From: Epichloe hybrida
Taxonomy: Eukaryota > Ascomycota > Sordariomycetes > Hypocreales > Clavicipitaceae
Direction: 5' to 3'
Length of the DNA stretch: 64,000 bases
Assembly (NCBI GenBank): GCA_019022495.1
Contig: JAFEKR010000041.1
Span: 186,001-250,000 of the forward strand
A model generated the notes under the pieces. That model was given only the letters and a program-made list of their open reading frames with translations. It ran no database searches and was not told the origin of the DNA. This document shows, piece after piece, positions 12,344 to 23,588 of this stretch; position 1 is the stretch's first letter; each line of letters begins with the position of its first letter. The position numbers were made by a program, and so were the translations under genes.

Positions 12344-12845
12344 ACGCAACGGGTGAGTCACAATGCGCAGCAGCGGCGCATCGGATAAAATAAAATCTAA
12401 ACAGACACCGCTCGATGCAGCTGCTGAATCTCTCTGGTGATTGATGGAGGCGCTTCGGATCTGATGACGTTGCACGCGATGCGAGACGGCTGGCTTTTAA
12501 AAAGGCGAGGTTCGTTTGGGGTTGCTGTGCAATGAGACAATGAGACGGACGGGGGTGAAGAAAAGTTCCATGCAACAACGTACGGAGTACGGAGCACAGC
12601 CAGCGGCTCGAGGGGGAAGTCATTTACCGGCATTGCATACATAGGCATCTTGTCACCTTTAGTCCCTTTTCTCCGGGGACGCGTTTTGGTGTGGCACGGC
12701 ACCAGACGCCTCTAATACGACTAAAAGAACTCAAAATGCCTACCTAGACAATGTCACTGTACCTATGTACACCCACTGTACCTGACTTTGGCAATTCGGC
12801 AGCCTCCAAGTCCTGTAAAAGCTGAGGTACAAAGAGGTACAATGG

Positions 12846-12873
12846 CCTCTCTCTCTCTGTCTCTCTCTCTCTC
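12846..12873. repeat. CT dinucleotide tract
   Basis: A nearly pure CT repeat with one G interruption. Such tracts are common in fungal promoters. Confidence 0.8.
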
Positions 12874-13234
12874 CCTCTTCCGGGCGGCAAGGGTAGGAAG
12901 GGGGGGGTGCCCTCAACTTGCCCCAGCCAGGAGAAAGCCGTGCAGTGATTGGCTATTCTTGCTCCTTCCGTCACCAGCAACTATGTACATGTAGTCTGAT
13001 TTCGCGGCATCTGGCAGGACTGCGAACCGACTGATTGGCTCGGAGGAGGATAGTCCGATGGCCGTGAAGCCCTGTCTAACCCCCCTTAGGAAGGGCGTGC
13101 AGCTGCGTACCGAACCGGGCTCTCGCCATGCCATGCAAGCCCCACATTCAATCAGGGTTTGCGAATGCGGCATGCGAAAAGTCACGTTTAATGTACTCCG
13201 TACAGGCAAATATCTAGTTGTTGAGATTCCTGCA

Positions 13235-13256
13235 TCACACACACACACACACACAC
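13235..13256. repeat. CA dinucleotide microsatellite
   Basis: About 11 uninterrupted CA units, in intergenic DNA. Confidence 0.85.
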
Positions 13257-13981
13257 GTATTTTATGTTTTGTGCCATGATCAATTGTTTTGCGCGCGCCC
13301 ATTGCGGCAACAACAAATAGTGATGCGACCCAATCACATGAGAAGAGTTGTTTGCTCCTTTGCCCAAGAGTCATGGCATGCCAAGGTTGCCGTCACCATT
13401 CATTCCCTCTCTGTGCTACAAAGCGCGTGAACCTGTGTTTCAGCACTTGATGCGGTACCTGCATTTCGGCTTTGAGCATGTGCGTAACGCGCGCCAAAGC
13501 GCTTGGGGCGGCCGTGTTCCATGGAGACCTCGTGAGACGAAGGGGGCCAGTCCAGTCCAGTCCAGTCTAGTAAGAAAGACTGTACTGTGGCTTTCTTCTT
13601 CACCTGGTCATGCGAACCACGGTGCTAGGGATCGCAGACACGCACGTCTTTTTCCTTGTTCCCTTGTTTGCTGCTGTCCGGTTATCGATATTTGACGCGG
13701 TTGACAAACGGCGTAGGAGACAGCAAAGGTTTGAGAAAGAAAGAACAGATACCACCAGAGTAGAACCGTGCCACTCCAAGCGGCGTGATAATGAGCAGGT
13801 CCGCCCATGCGACGATTCTTGTCCCCTGACTACATTCGGATTACTACTGCCCGCGATTCAGGTTCCATGATGAGTTTTCACTAACTACGTACCAGGCACC
13901 TACCTTAGTAATTACATAAGTATTATGCACGCAACACAAAGAGGCCCTACGGACTTGACTTACTTCACCATCTATACGTAT

Positions 13982-14015
13982 GTAACTCACGTAACTCACG
14001 TAACTCACGTAACTC
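13982..14015. repeat. 9-bp tandem repeat, unit GTAACTCAC
   Basis: Three full copies of GTAACTCAC followed by a partial copy, located 470 bp upstream of the BMT5 start. Confidence 0.85.
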
Positions 14016-14485
14016 CACTTTACTCGTCAGGATTAGGATTAGTAGAAACAAGGGGAGAAAAATGAATGCAGAGTGGATGGATCGTCCCGTAACCCGTAAA
14101 CGGCACGTGAGATCCGCCTTTCTCTCTTACACCAGCTCCGTTCATCCCATTAGGGGGCTTTCCCGTCCACAAGGGTCCCTTTTTACGGAAGGAAGCACCC
14201 TGCCAGCCCCGTCGTCTCGCCCGTCAGCCGTCAACAGGGCCCCTGCCTTGCACCAAAGCTGGCAGTCGACCCAGGGGGTGTAAAAAAAAAAAAAAAAAAA
14301 AAAAAAGGGAATAGCACAAAGTACAAGTTAACCTCATCTTCTGGAAGATTTCGTCAACACCCGAAAAAGAAAAAGAAAAAAACCCCCCACTTGCGCATAT
14401 CATTCCACCATTTTGCGACAATCAGTCTCAACAACCACCCAAACAATTGAGCGCTGCCCCAAGACAAATATAAGCTGCCTGCCTC

Positions 14486-15472
14486 ATGGCCAAGCGGCGC
14501 AGGCTCCAGCGCCACCCCGGCCCGAAGCCGAAGCCGAAGCCGAAGCCCAATCTGCGCGCGAGCGGCAAAGACGACGCGACCAAGAAGAAGGAGGCACCGC
14601 AGCCCAACAAGAGGCGCCAAACCCAAACCCAGCAGCAGCATGAAGAGCCCACCATCCCATTCGACCCCAACGACCGAATCCTCCTCGTCGGCGAAGCCGA
14701 TCTGAGCTTCGCCGCATCCATAATACAGCACCACGGCTGCCGGAACGTGACGGCCACGGTGCTGGAGAAGAACCACGCCGAGCTCACGGAGAAGTACCCC
14801 TCTGCAGACGCCAACATCGCCGTATTAGTCGCAGAGCGCACAAAGACGGATGATTCAGATTCAGCCGCCGAACCGCGGCAAGCAGATGCTCAACAAGACG
14901 ATGACGACGACCAAGACGATGACGATGACAGCATTCAAGAAGAAGTCCACCAAGTTGCTTCAGCACCCCCCCCCAACAACAACAACAAACTCCTCTACGG
15001 CATCGACGCTACCAAACTCCCCAGCAGCGTCGCCCGTCCACCCCACAACCGCATCGTCTTCAACTTCCCCCACGTGGGCGGTAAATCCACCGACGTAAAC
15101 CGCCAAGTCCGCTACAACCAAGAGCTCCTCGTGTCCTTCTTCGGCAGCGCTCTCAAGGCCCTCGCGCCAGGAGGCAGCATCGTCGTCACCCTCTTCGAGG
15201 GCGAGCCCTACACGCTGTGGAACATACGGGATCTAGGACGCCACGCGGGCTTGCAGGTCGAAAAGAGCTTCCGCTTCCAAGCACGCGCTTACCCGGGGTA
15301 CAAGCACGCCAGGACACTGGGCGTCGTGAGGAACAGAAAGGGCGACGTGGGTGGCGGCTGGAAGGGCGAGGAGAGAGCCTCGAGGAGCTACGTCTTTAGA
15401 CGAAAAGGCGACGTCTCCGAGGTGAAGAGGAAGAGGCCGAGAGAAGACGACTCTTCAGACGAGGACGGTTGA
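14486..15472 (+). CDS. BMT5: 25S rRNA (uridine-N3)-methyltransferase, BMT5 family
   Basis: Single exon, 328 residues. BMT5 enzymes add N3-methyl to a uridine of the large-subunit rRNA in the nucleolus using S-adenosylmethionine. After a very basic N-terminus (residues 1-50, with PKPKPKPK) comes the Rossmann motif ILLVGEADLSFAASI (residues 68-82; G-E-G/A-D-x-S-F is the family signature). The acidic edge VLEKN follows, then an acidic disordered insert (about residues 120-165) and the conserved IVFNFPHVGGKSTD and QELLVSFF blocks. Near the end are APGGSIVVTLFEGEPY and YPGYKHARTLG, both typical of the family. The acidic insert makes it slightly longer than a minimal family member. It is convergent with SET2. 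Confidence 0.93.
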   Translation: MAKRRRLQRHPGPKPKPKPKPNLRASGKDDATKKKEAPQPNKRRQTQTQQQHEEPTIPFDPNDRILLVGEADLSFAASIIQHHGCRNVTATVLEKNHAELTEKYPSADANIAVLVAERTKTDDSDSAAEPRQADAQQDDDDDQDDDDDSIQEEVHQVASAPPPNNNNKLLYGIDATKLPSSVARPPHNRIVFNFPHVGGKSTDVNRQVRYNQELLVSFFGSALKALAPGGSIVVTLFEGEPYTLWNIRDLGRHAGLQVEKSFRFQARAYPGYKHARTLGVVRNRKGDVGGGWKGEERASRSYVFRRKGDVSEVKRKRPREDDSSDEDG

Positions 15473-16005
15473 GAGGAAGACGAGAAATGAACTCTGCATT
15501 TTCTGGCCTCATACTTCCCCCCCCCCCCCCCCCCCCTCTCCCATATTTTGGGCAAATCATACATACATGTATCCCAATCATCTTCGTCTTCTAGAGTATT
15601 ACATGTCAAGTGGACCTTGTATATCCACGGTTCCATCTGTACACCCCAGTGCTGCCTCAGAACCAATTGCTTCACGCGTGATTCGAGAAACGGACAAGAA
15701 GCCCATTCCGTGCCATCCGTGGACCAGAGAACATCGTATCTGCCCGTCTAATCCAGTGCCCGTCTTCTTCAACTTCAACATACCATACACCATGTCAAGT
15801 ACACAATCGATTCTTCTTCCCATGTTTTTCTTAAACCCCCATTATGCGTGAAAGCCTACGCTCTTGGGCTGGCATCTAGCCGTGAACAAATATATCAAAT
15901 AAATCGGTTGAATTTTTCATCTTCTTCTTCATCGCATTCAGTTCATCGAGACGGGGCGATGAAGAATAAAAGTTAAAAATTGAGGGGGAAAAAAAAAAAA
16001 AACCA
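15473..16005. other. Convergent 3' region between BMT5 and SET2, with a 20-C run
   Basis: No gene. A run of 20 C occupies 15517-15536, about 45 bp after the BMT5 stop. The remainder is AT-rich towards 15880-16005 and probably contains the poly(A) signals of both genes. Confidence 0.6.
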
Positions 16006-18886
16006 TTACGCCGCCTGCGCAATGTCCTTGCGCATCTCTTCGGCCATGTCCTCTTTGTCCTTTACATGGTTGGCCTCGTCTTCTAGCCTTTGCGCTTCCT
16101 CGTTTTCTCGCATCAGCGCTTCTTCCTGCTCCTTGAGGGCTTCTTGCTCCTCGCTCAGTGGCTCGTCTGTCGCCGAGTCCGGCGGCGGAGGCGGAGGCGG
16201 AGGGGGGCTTGGTTCGGACATTTCTTCGGAGCGTATTCTTTTCGTGCTGGGGCCGTCAGAGGGTGTTTCCCCCGAGGAGTCAGGCAGCAAATCTGCTTCG
16301 CGCTTCCGCTTGAGGTCTTGGCTGCTGAGGGAGTCGGCATCCATGTCACTAGCCAAGTCATCTTCGCCCCCGTCAACGTCGTCCTTATTAGGGCTGCCCG
16401 CATCTTTGTCGTCCAAGCTGGTCATGGTCTGGGCCTCGCTGGTGGAGCCATCTATTATCGGGCCTTCCTTTTTCTGATGCTCATCGAACTTCTCCACAGC
16501 ACGTGTCAAGAAATCCTTGACGTATTTCTTGATCTTGAGTGTCTGTTTTTCGCTGAGTGGTACTGTTGGGTCAACGACTCGTCTGTTCTTGTAGTCTGAT
16601 GCTACGAGCTTCTTGGCAATTTCTTTGCCGAGTCGCTTCAATTCATCTTTGGGGAGTTTATGTCGAAATTTGTCCAAGACATGTTTTACAGGAGGGAATA
16701 CCTGCGAAAAGTGTCAGTGAGCGTGTCGGCCAGCGTCAAGGCCCGCCGGGAGTGGCAGGGCCGGCGTCCTTTTCTCGCAATTTACCGTGTTCTCATATAT
16801 CTTCATCTGCTTGTCCGTGGGCAGTGACCTCCACTTGTCCTTCTTGAACTCTTTGGACGATGTTTCCGAGTTTGACGGTCTCGTGAGCTGGGACAGGGCC
16901 TGTTTAGGGGTCCCCTCCTTTGTTACTCGATCGATGATGCTCTGAATGGCCAGTTGTTCTTGAATCGCCTTCGAAGGCGCCTTGGGACCTCCGTTGGCAG
17001 GCTGAGTTGGTCGACTCCAGGTTGTCTTGCCTTGCTTGTTGTAGTAGTACGTTGTTCCCCTGCCATCTTTGGCTGCGAACCAGCCCTCGGGAAGCGGGCC
17101 AAACCGTCGCGGTGGCCTGCCTGCGCTGTGCTGAAACGAAACACTGCGCTGTGGTGTGCTGTTCTTGGGGCCCTTGGGGGCGTCGATGGGTCGTGGTGAG
17201 GCCGTTTTTGGCGTGGACAGCGCCGTCTCGTCCTCGCGCGCTTGACCTCGACGATCGTCGAAGAGGTTTTGCACCGGAGCGCTGGGATCGAACTTCCGCC
17301 TCCGGATGCGGTATGCCAATTCTAGTTTGCTCCATTCCTCGAGCAGCTTCTTGGATTTTGAAGCGACTTGCTCGTGTTCTGATTTCGTCAACCCCTGGAT
17401 CGTAGTTTCAATCTTGGAATCCTGAATTTTATTCCTGGTCATGCGAGGGAACTTGCCGAGAATGTCCAAGACTTGTAGCACAACATTGTGATCGTCAATA
17501 AAGGTATTGAGAGTAGTCTTCAGAATCTGGTACGCGTGCATGCGCATCACGGAGCGAATGACGCGGTCATCATGCGAGCGCTGAATACGCTGCAGGAGCT
17601 TGACAGCAATCCACTTCTCCTTGCACTGCAAGAGGGCTGCCATGACCTTGCGAGAATCATCCTCGTCCAGGCTGCGGGCTGAGATGCTTTCGACATATTC
17701 TTCGTCATCCTCCTCCGGCCTCTTGCGACGCGGCTTCTTGGCAATGGTCGTGTCCCAACCGTCGCCTCCATCAATGCCAAGAGCCTCGACAATGGCAGCC
17801 GGTAATTTGGTAGCACGCTCAGTCTGCGTCTTGCCGCCGATGAAGCCGACACAGTTGGACTCTCCGCAGTAGCAAGGCTGTGGTTCAGCGCCGTAACGAT
17901 CGACATTGTAGTTGAATACCAACTCTTCTCCGGCCCGGATCTTGCGAAGTGCAAAGATGCCCATGCGGAGCTTATCGCCCACCACCCACTTGTCCACGTA
18001 ACAATTGGGACTGCATGAGTGGTTACAGAACCGGCCCAGGTTGCCTTTCCGTGTCGCGTCCACGAATTCGCTTTTGCTGAGGGACATGAAGTAGAAATGC
18101 TTGATGCCTTCCTCGTCGTACTGCAACATGCGCCGGCGAAACGTGGGCTCGTTGATGACTTCGCCAACGTACTCATAGATGAAGTCGTTGGGTTGCAGGT
18201 CCGAATCAGCTCGTAGACCGTAACCCTTCTTTTCGGTCTTGACGACGGCCACATTCGCCCACTCCTTGCGTTGGAACCGCTGATTTTGACACCCACCACC
18301 ACAGTTGCCGGCACTGGCGGCGCATTCCATTTTGGTGGCTCGATTGATGCAATCCGAGTCTTCGCCGCACGCATGGTTTTCTCCTTGACCTAGAAGAAGG
18401 ACAGAATCAGCGCGAAATCCATGCATGCATATGGACATGTTGAACACTTTTTGCACACGAATGAGGAGAGACAAGGGGGTGCAGGACGGAGAACGTACGC
18501 CATTCCTCGGCACAATCACAGTCCAAAGCGTCATTGTCCGTCGAACCGAGGTGTTTGGACCCATAGAGGCAGTCTCGAATAACCTGGAAGCCCTGGCACG
18601 ACTCTTCCGTCACATTGGGGAGGTGGTCGAACATCTGATATTCGGGCTCGGCGGCGGTCTTTTGTGAAGATTTTCGCGATAGGCGTGGCTTCCCGGACGC
18701 GGGGGTGTTCAAGCCCTCGCTCTCTGATTTGACGCCATTGATGGAAGCTGGAGAGGCACTCGCCTTGAGAGCCGAGACTGGGGTGGATTCTGCAGTGTCC
18801 ATGGCTTCTGGCAATCCGTTGGCGGTGCCGCCGTCCTCAAGCTTGATCCTACTCATTCTGCCGACCGCATGCTCATCATCCCGCAT
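16006..18886 (-). CDS. SET2: Histone H3 lysine-36 methyltransferase SET2
   Basis: Exons 18886-18499, 18389-16786 and 16701-16006 (donors GTACGT, GTAAAT; acceptors TTCTAG, CGCAG) give 895 residues, a normal size for filamentous fungi. SET2 methylates H3K36 during elongation, travelling with RNA polymerase II. The order of domains is as follows: a Cys-rich AWS domain (about 120-175); the SET domain (about 176-300) with [11 protein letters not shown] and GEELVFNYN; post-SET cysteines ([14 protein letters not shown]); a helical middle region; a WW domain (about 555-590, [20 protein letters not shown]); and the C-terminal SRI domain that binds phosphorylated Pol II CTD, spanning the second splice ([16 protein letters not shown]). 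The tail is acidic, polyproline and coiled-coil-like. A second in-frame ATG at 18856 (MSRIK) is an equally possible start. Confidence 0.95.
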
Positions 18887-19054
18887 GACGGCATCAAGCT
18901 CAGTAAAGGGAGCGCGGTTGGGATCGAGCGAGATTCGTGATCAGCCCCTCGTAGTAGCTGGTTGGCAGATTGAGCCGGGGACACTCTCGCGGACAGACGG
19001 ACAGAATGCGATGCAGGGTGCAGAGGGGACGCGCGCGCGTCGCAAGGTTTTGGG

Positions 19055-19088
<34 letters not shown>
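19055..19088. repeat. GGAGCA hexanucleotide array
   Basis: Between five and six perfect copies, read directly; it lies about 170-200 bp upstream of the SET2 start. Confidence 0.85.
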
Positions 19089-19089
<1 letters not shown>

Positions 19090-19128
19090 GTGGATGAGGA
19101 CCGAGGAGTGTTGGTTGGGACGGGGTTC

Positions 19129-19152
19129 GAGCGAGAGCGAGAGCGAGAGCGA
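19129..19152. repeat. GAGCGA hexanucleotide array
   Basis: Four perfect copies, 40 bp beyond the GGAGCA array, from which it differs by one base per unit. Confidence 0.85.
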
Positions 19153-19846
19153 GGAGCAAGGGAAGGAGGAGGTCAAGCTGTGGCGATGTCGGCGATGTCG
19201 GCGATGTCGAAGCTGAAGTGCATGGGGCCCTGCACCCGTGAGCTCGAGAAGGCAACTTGGCAAGTGAAGGCGGCGAGTGGAAGGGTGAAGAGAATAATCG
19301 TGTGCGTCTGGAGCCAACATGGGAAGTGAGTGTATGGGGAAGTCTACGGATCCGTACGGATTATGGGGAAGTCTTTTGGGAAGTCCATTGACGGAGTACA
19401 CCCACTGTACATGTAGGGACCATCGTGGGCCACGCACGGACTACAGTGGGTATTACAGCAGGTACATACAGGTGCAGTGACAGCGGACACCCACTGCAAC
19501 ACGCGCAGGCGGCCACCGGACATGGACGACATGGACGACGTGGGCGACGTGGGCGACATGGGCCTCTTTGAGGTGGGTACCGAGTACAGCTCCAACCTAC
19601 CCTGTTGGCTTGCACTTCACAAGCTCAAACTTCTGGAACATCAAAACTGAACGTCTTCCGGTGTCTGCGCTTCCTGCGGCACATTTGCAATCGACCTAGT
19701 CGCTCGCTAATAGTGTTCAGTTCAAATCACTGTAACAAGTTGATGCCGATCATTTATTCCAGTACACTGCGTTTCCAACAATACAAAAAGTCTATCATGG
19801 TCCCCACATCGCCTGAAACATGAGCCTTATCCTAATACCAGCCAAT

Positions 19847-20516
19847 TTAGCTGTACTGGCAGGAAACAGGCTTTTCGTTGATGCCAACAAGGGCATCGAA
19901 GTCAAAGCATCCCTCGATGCCAGCGGGTTTCTGCACACCCCTCGCCCAGACACTCCAGGCGCCATCGATAGAGTTGGGGCAAGCTCGGAGGCCGCGGCCA
20001 TCGAAAAGGAGGGCGCCCTTTGAAATGGACCAGCCGTCCACCTCGGAGTTGCGGGGGAAGCCCTGGCCAGCGTCGACGTAGCCGATGATTCCTTGACCTG
20101 TGACATTCAAGTGTTAGTGTCGTGCATCGACACAACGATTTGTGCCCAATCCCCGAAACAAGGCATATCACCACTCGTCGGGCGCGGGGTCGGGGAGAGG
20201 GAGAAAGTCATCACATACCCATGCCGGAGCGATCAACAAAGATCAACTGAGGCTTGTTTTCGTTCGAGTACAAGAACAACTTGGAGTCTTCGAGGTAGAG
20301 AGTAGCCTGGTTGTTCTCGCCATGGCAGGTGGCGTTCTGTTTGGGAAGATTGAGCAACAGGCCCTTCTTGGCGGCGCTCAGGGCTTTCAAGTGGATGGGA
20401 CTGTCGGGACGAGAAGCCGTCACGTCAAAAGGCTTGGAAAAGACGGGGTGGGTGGGAGTAAGAGCAAGGGCTGAGGAAGCCATGAAAATGGAGGAGACGG
20501 CAGCGGAGAACTTCAT
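19847..20516 (-). CDS. Small secreted protein, PhiA/IgE-binding-like cell-wall family
   Basis: Exons 20516-20219 and 20097-19847 (donor GTATGT, acceptor TCACAG, phase 1) give 182 residues. Residues 1-19 form a clear signal peptide (MKFSAAVSSIFMASSALALT, cleavage near ALA). The mature part begins with FDVTASRPDSPIHLKALSAA, which closely follows the FxVTxxRSGSPIH-like opening of PhiA-type cell-wall proteins needed for conidiophore phialides in Aspergillus. Three cysteines of the mature protein are visible (NATCHG, LRACPNS, EGCFDF, with a fourth at PVSCQYS), enough for two disulphides. No GPI signal or transmembrane segment is present, so the product is probably soluble or wall-associated. Family assignment rests on the N-terminal motif and size. 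It is isolated, with 3 kb of upstream DNA. Confidence 0.82.
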
Positions 20517-21630
20517 ATTGACGGCGGCGGCGATGTGGGAGCAATGTCGTTGAGGATGTAGACTTGATGTTTGATGTCTTCAGATGAAGAATTAGGAAAG
20601 ACACATCCCATCGCACCTTCTTATACTTCAGTGTCTATGCCCTCGATGGATAACCCAATGTCGCACTAGTCGCCCTTTAACGAGTACGAGCTGCGAATTG
20701 CATCAAAAAGTGAACCAACTGCGGACTCGGCAGACTCGGCGGACTCGGCGCAGTATTTTGTGCAGATCATCGCGTCCAAGAGGGAGGGCATTACAAGGTA
20801 ACCTGGGGCTGCGAAAACAATGTTGTGGCCCGAGAGCAAATACGAAAAGGTAAAAGTGGGGTCCCCGCATTGGGGCGACGCTCGGACAGTTTTGACATGA
20901 CTCGAATGCCCGACGGCGGCCGTCCGCTGGACACAGCCTCGGGCGTCTCCACAAATCTCGGCTATATCTACGGCGTACGGAATAAAATCATCCCGACTAA
21001 AATACGAGCAGAGTACGGATGACTCGGTAGGCCCCTGAGAATATAAAAATATCTCGACATGCAGCCGGTCATGTCAGCACCCAACTGCTGTCGGACCATT
21101 TCCTCCAAGAGGGAAACCGTCCGAGATAGGACGGCACTTATTTAGAACAGGATTTGGGCATCAAAACGTGGCAGACAAAGCAATGTCGCCGCGTTTCACA
21201 GCAGAACAGGAGAACGGGAGAACAGGAGAACAGGAAAACAGGAGACGCCCGTCTGCAAATTGAAAGGGATCAAATTGCCGTTTCTTGAACAGCCAGGCCC
21301 CGTCAGAGAAATCTTCTCCCATCTTGAAAAGGGTGGGTCCTTTTGGATGCCAACTCACTTTGCATATTTGCATATTACTCGGTATGTGCTCCGCATGTCC
21401 TCCGTAGAGCATTTGGATCTACATTGGAAGGAGCAACCCAGCCTTTATAAAAAGGCGGTCGGACTCTCTTCTCAACAAGATCAAATTGGTGGCCATCCTG
21501 ATACCTTCCTACCGTGGGAGATCCTCGCAAAAAAACCATCTCGGCCATGCCATGCTATTACGCGTGCACTTCTACGTCCGTACGAACATGCGATTGGTGG
21601 CACAAGAGCCCTTCACATAGAGTCGTTTTT

Positions 21631-21660
21631 TCTGAATTTTTCTGAATTTTTCTGAATTTT
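21631..21660. repeat. 10-bp tandem repeat, unit TCTGAATTTT, three copies
   Basis: Three perfect copies followed by TCTGGGGGTTTCTGG, a degenerate continuation. Confidence 0.85.
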
Positions 21661-21834
21661 TCTGGGGGTTTCTGGTTTTTTGTGGACAAGCCACCGGCAC
21701 GAGGTCACGCAGTCGCTCACGAGAATGGATTTGCTCTCAACCAAAAGCATTTGCTTGCCGAAACAATCTTCACCGATTTCGACCATGGAGTATTACGGAG
21801 AGATGGACCGCAACAAGGCCACCTTATCGACAAC

Positions 21835-21888
21835 CACTTGCGGCACTTGCGGCACTTGCGGCACTTGCGGCACTTGCGGCACTTGCGG
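21835..21888. repeat. 9-bp minisatellite, unit CACTTGCGG, six perfect copies
   Basis: The array is 54 bp long with no mismatch. There are no spacers, so it is not a CRISPR-type array. Confidence 0.92.
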
Positions 21889-22595
21889 GGCCCAACAAGT
21901 GTCTTGTCTGATTGAATGCCTTGTTGGTGGTGCGAGTGCGGGAGGCGCAGAAAGGCAAACCCAGCTGCGACCCAGCTGGGACGAGACGTTTCATTGACAG
22001 GTTGGCCGTGAGCGAAACAGGTCAGGCGCTCTGGATTCATCGTGGGATTGGCCGCGGCGAGGGCCAGAGAAGTCCATCCTTGCTTGCGTTGCAGACTGCA
22101 CGTCACCGCACCGCGAACAAATTGTCCTAATAGACGCGTCAAGTGGGGTTGAAGTGTCACCAACCTTCAACTACGTCCGTACAAGTACGGTTACAAGGGA
22201 AGGGGAAACAGGATGGGTTGGCACTCACCGTTGCTCCCAAATCTGTCTCTCTGGTCGCACGTCTTCCGGGCTTTTTCTTGGTTCAACGGCCGAATCGGAA
22301 TAAAAACACCACATCAACTCGGCATGCAAGCGCGCGAGCCTTGAAACTAAACCAGATTGTGGCATCAACTGCAAGTCGCGACTCATTTCGGACCGGGAAG
22401 AGCCGTTGTCAATCGCGCCAATGCATCTAGCATGCTATGATGGGGCGTGATTTCATCGTCATTCCCAGCACGCTGCACGCTGCACGCTGCAAGACTCCGT
22501 CATGGAGACTTGTTGCTCCCTCTTACGGCCCCGCACGGATTACACACGCCTCCAATGTGTAAGTAGGCATTCCAAACCAGGGCGGCAAAGATGGT

Positions 22596-22630
22596 GTGGC
22601 ATCCAAGTGGCATCCAAGTGGCATCCAAGT
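22596..22630. repeat. 11-bp tandem repeat, unit GTGGCATCCAA, three copies
   Basis: Three perfect copies plus a partial GTG, read directly in intergenic DNA. Confidence 0.85.
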
Positions 22631-23588
22631 GACTTGAAGTGAGCGCCGATTCCAACCACCTCACCTCGGCTGGCTCTCTGGCGGCTGCCATCCCATCGCC
22701 GCAGACCCATGTTCGTTGCAACCCTGGTCAATCATCCGCACCACCGACAATAGAAGAGGTGTGGCCCAAATGCCGCGGGGCTAGATTGTCCAGGTCTGGT
22801 ACATTTATTGTCCTTTGCGGCTGCTCAGTTGCCTCTTGCAAGAACAAAGGAAAAGCCACAACCTCGTCGGGTGCAAGTGTCCTCAAATCGATACCGAGAA
22901 AGCACAAAATCAGTACCTTTTCCAACTCTCCTGGTCTGTGTTCTTTGCCGCCGCTCCAACCTGTCGCCTCACGTCTCACCGTTGCTGCGTTGTTCATTCT
23001 CTCCTAGCCATCGTCACACAACGTGATATCCTGCGCGCTGTTGCACATCTGCCATTGGCCGTTTTGTCGGTGGCACTTTCAGGAACTGCTCGTGCCAGTT
23101 CAGTGGTCCTATTATGTTCGTTGTATGCTGAGGTCCTCGACCAACGCTTTCATGTGAACGGGACGAGGGGTTCGACGGATCTTTACCCAACAGTTTTCCC
23201 TGGCGAGCGTGGTTACTGCGAATTGCAACCTGGTGTTGACATAACTCGCCCTCTCCGAGTTTCCCCATATAAAGAATTTGGTGACAATTGGCGACGTCGC
23301 AACTCGTGGGAGCCGTCCAATAGTTGATGGGAGATGCATCATCAGCACGATCAATAATGTCCTGAATGGTGGGATAATAGCGATAACATTTTCTATTCTT
23401 CTGCTGTGTAGGTCACCCCCAGTTCACTTCTGGCCCGAGAAGCGGCGTCGCCAATGCATAATAGATTGACAGAGCTCCAACATTTATCCCGACTCTGGTT
23501 TCATTTGACTTCCATATCATCCCTTATTACCCCCCTCCCCAACTCTCTCAGCTTTGCTTTCAGTTCTCACTGGCTAGCCACATAGGCT

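Larger units (their letters stand above)
11412..14485. other. 3-kb divergent intergenic region rich in simple repeats
   Basis: No supported gene. It holds many short tandem arrays (listed separately), polypyrimidine/polypurine tracts, a 25-A run at 14282-14306 and two copies of the TACGGA-type word (12580-12593, 13191-13203). It serves as the shared upstream DNA of the RGG/polyproline gene and BMT5. The tracts at 11445-11900 lie in the probable promoter/5' UTR of the former. Confidence 0.5.
18887..19846. other. SET2 upstream region with hexamer arrays; 3' flank of the PhiA-like gene
   Basis: No supported gene. GC-rich tandem arrays at 19055-19088 (GGAGCA) and 19129-19152 (GAGCGA) and three GCGATGTCG units near 19183-19209 lie in the SET2 promoter or leader. 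A TACGGATCCGTACGGA palindrome is at 19345-19360, and CCCACTGTACATG at 19401-19413 repeats a word also seen at 12771. Confidence 0.5.
20517..23588. other. 3-kb gene-poor intergenic region with minisatellites
   Basis: No open frame has protein-like composition or supportable splicing. The region contains three distinct tandem repeats (21631-21660, 21835-21888, 22596-22630), a triplicated CACGCTG at 22469-22490 and several TACGGA-type words (20965, 21012, 21571, 22171). It includes upstream DNA of the PhiA-like gene and of the AT-hook gene. Confidence 0.5.

Noticed and set aside
12004..12702. Minus-strand frames in the repeat-rich promoter
   Set aside because: They consist largely of translated minisatellite (for example Asp-Gln-Thr repeats) with no start context or domain.
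14354..14841. Minus-strand frames opposite BMT5
   Set aside because: Their phenylalanine and glycine richness mirrors lysine/proline codons and poly-A of the real gene.
21835..21888. CRISPR-like array
   Set aside because: Repeats are contiguous 9-mers without spacers, in a eukaryotic genome.
22815..23327. 170-codon plus-strand frame in the intergenic region before the AT-hook gene
   Set aside because: Composition is cysteine- and arginine-scattered without any domain; several overlapping frames of similar quality exist.
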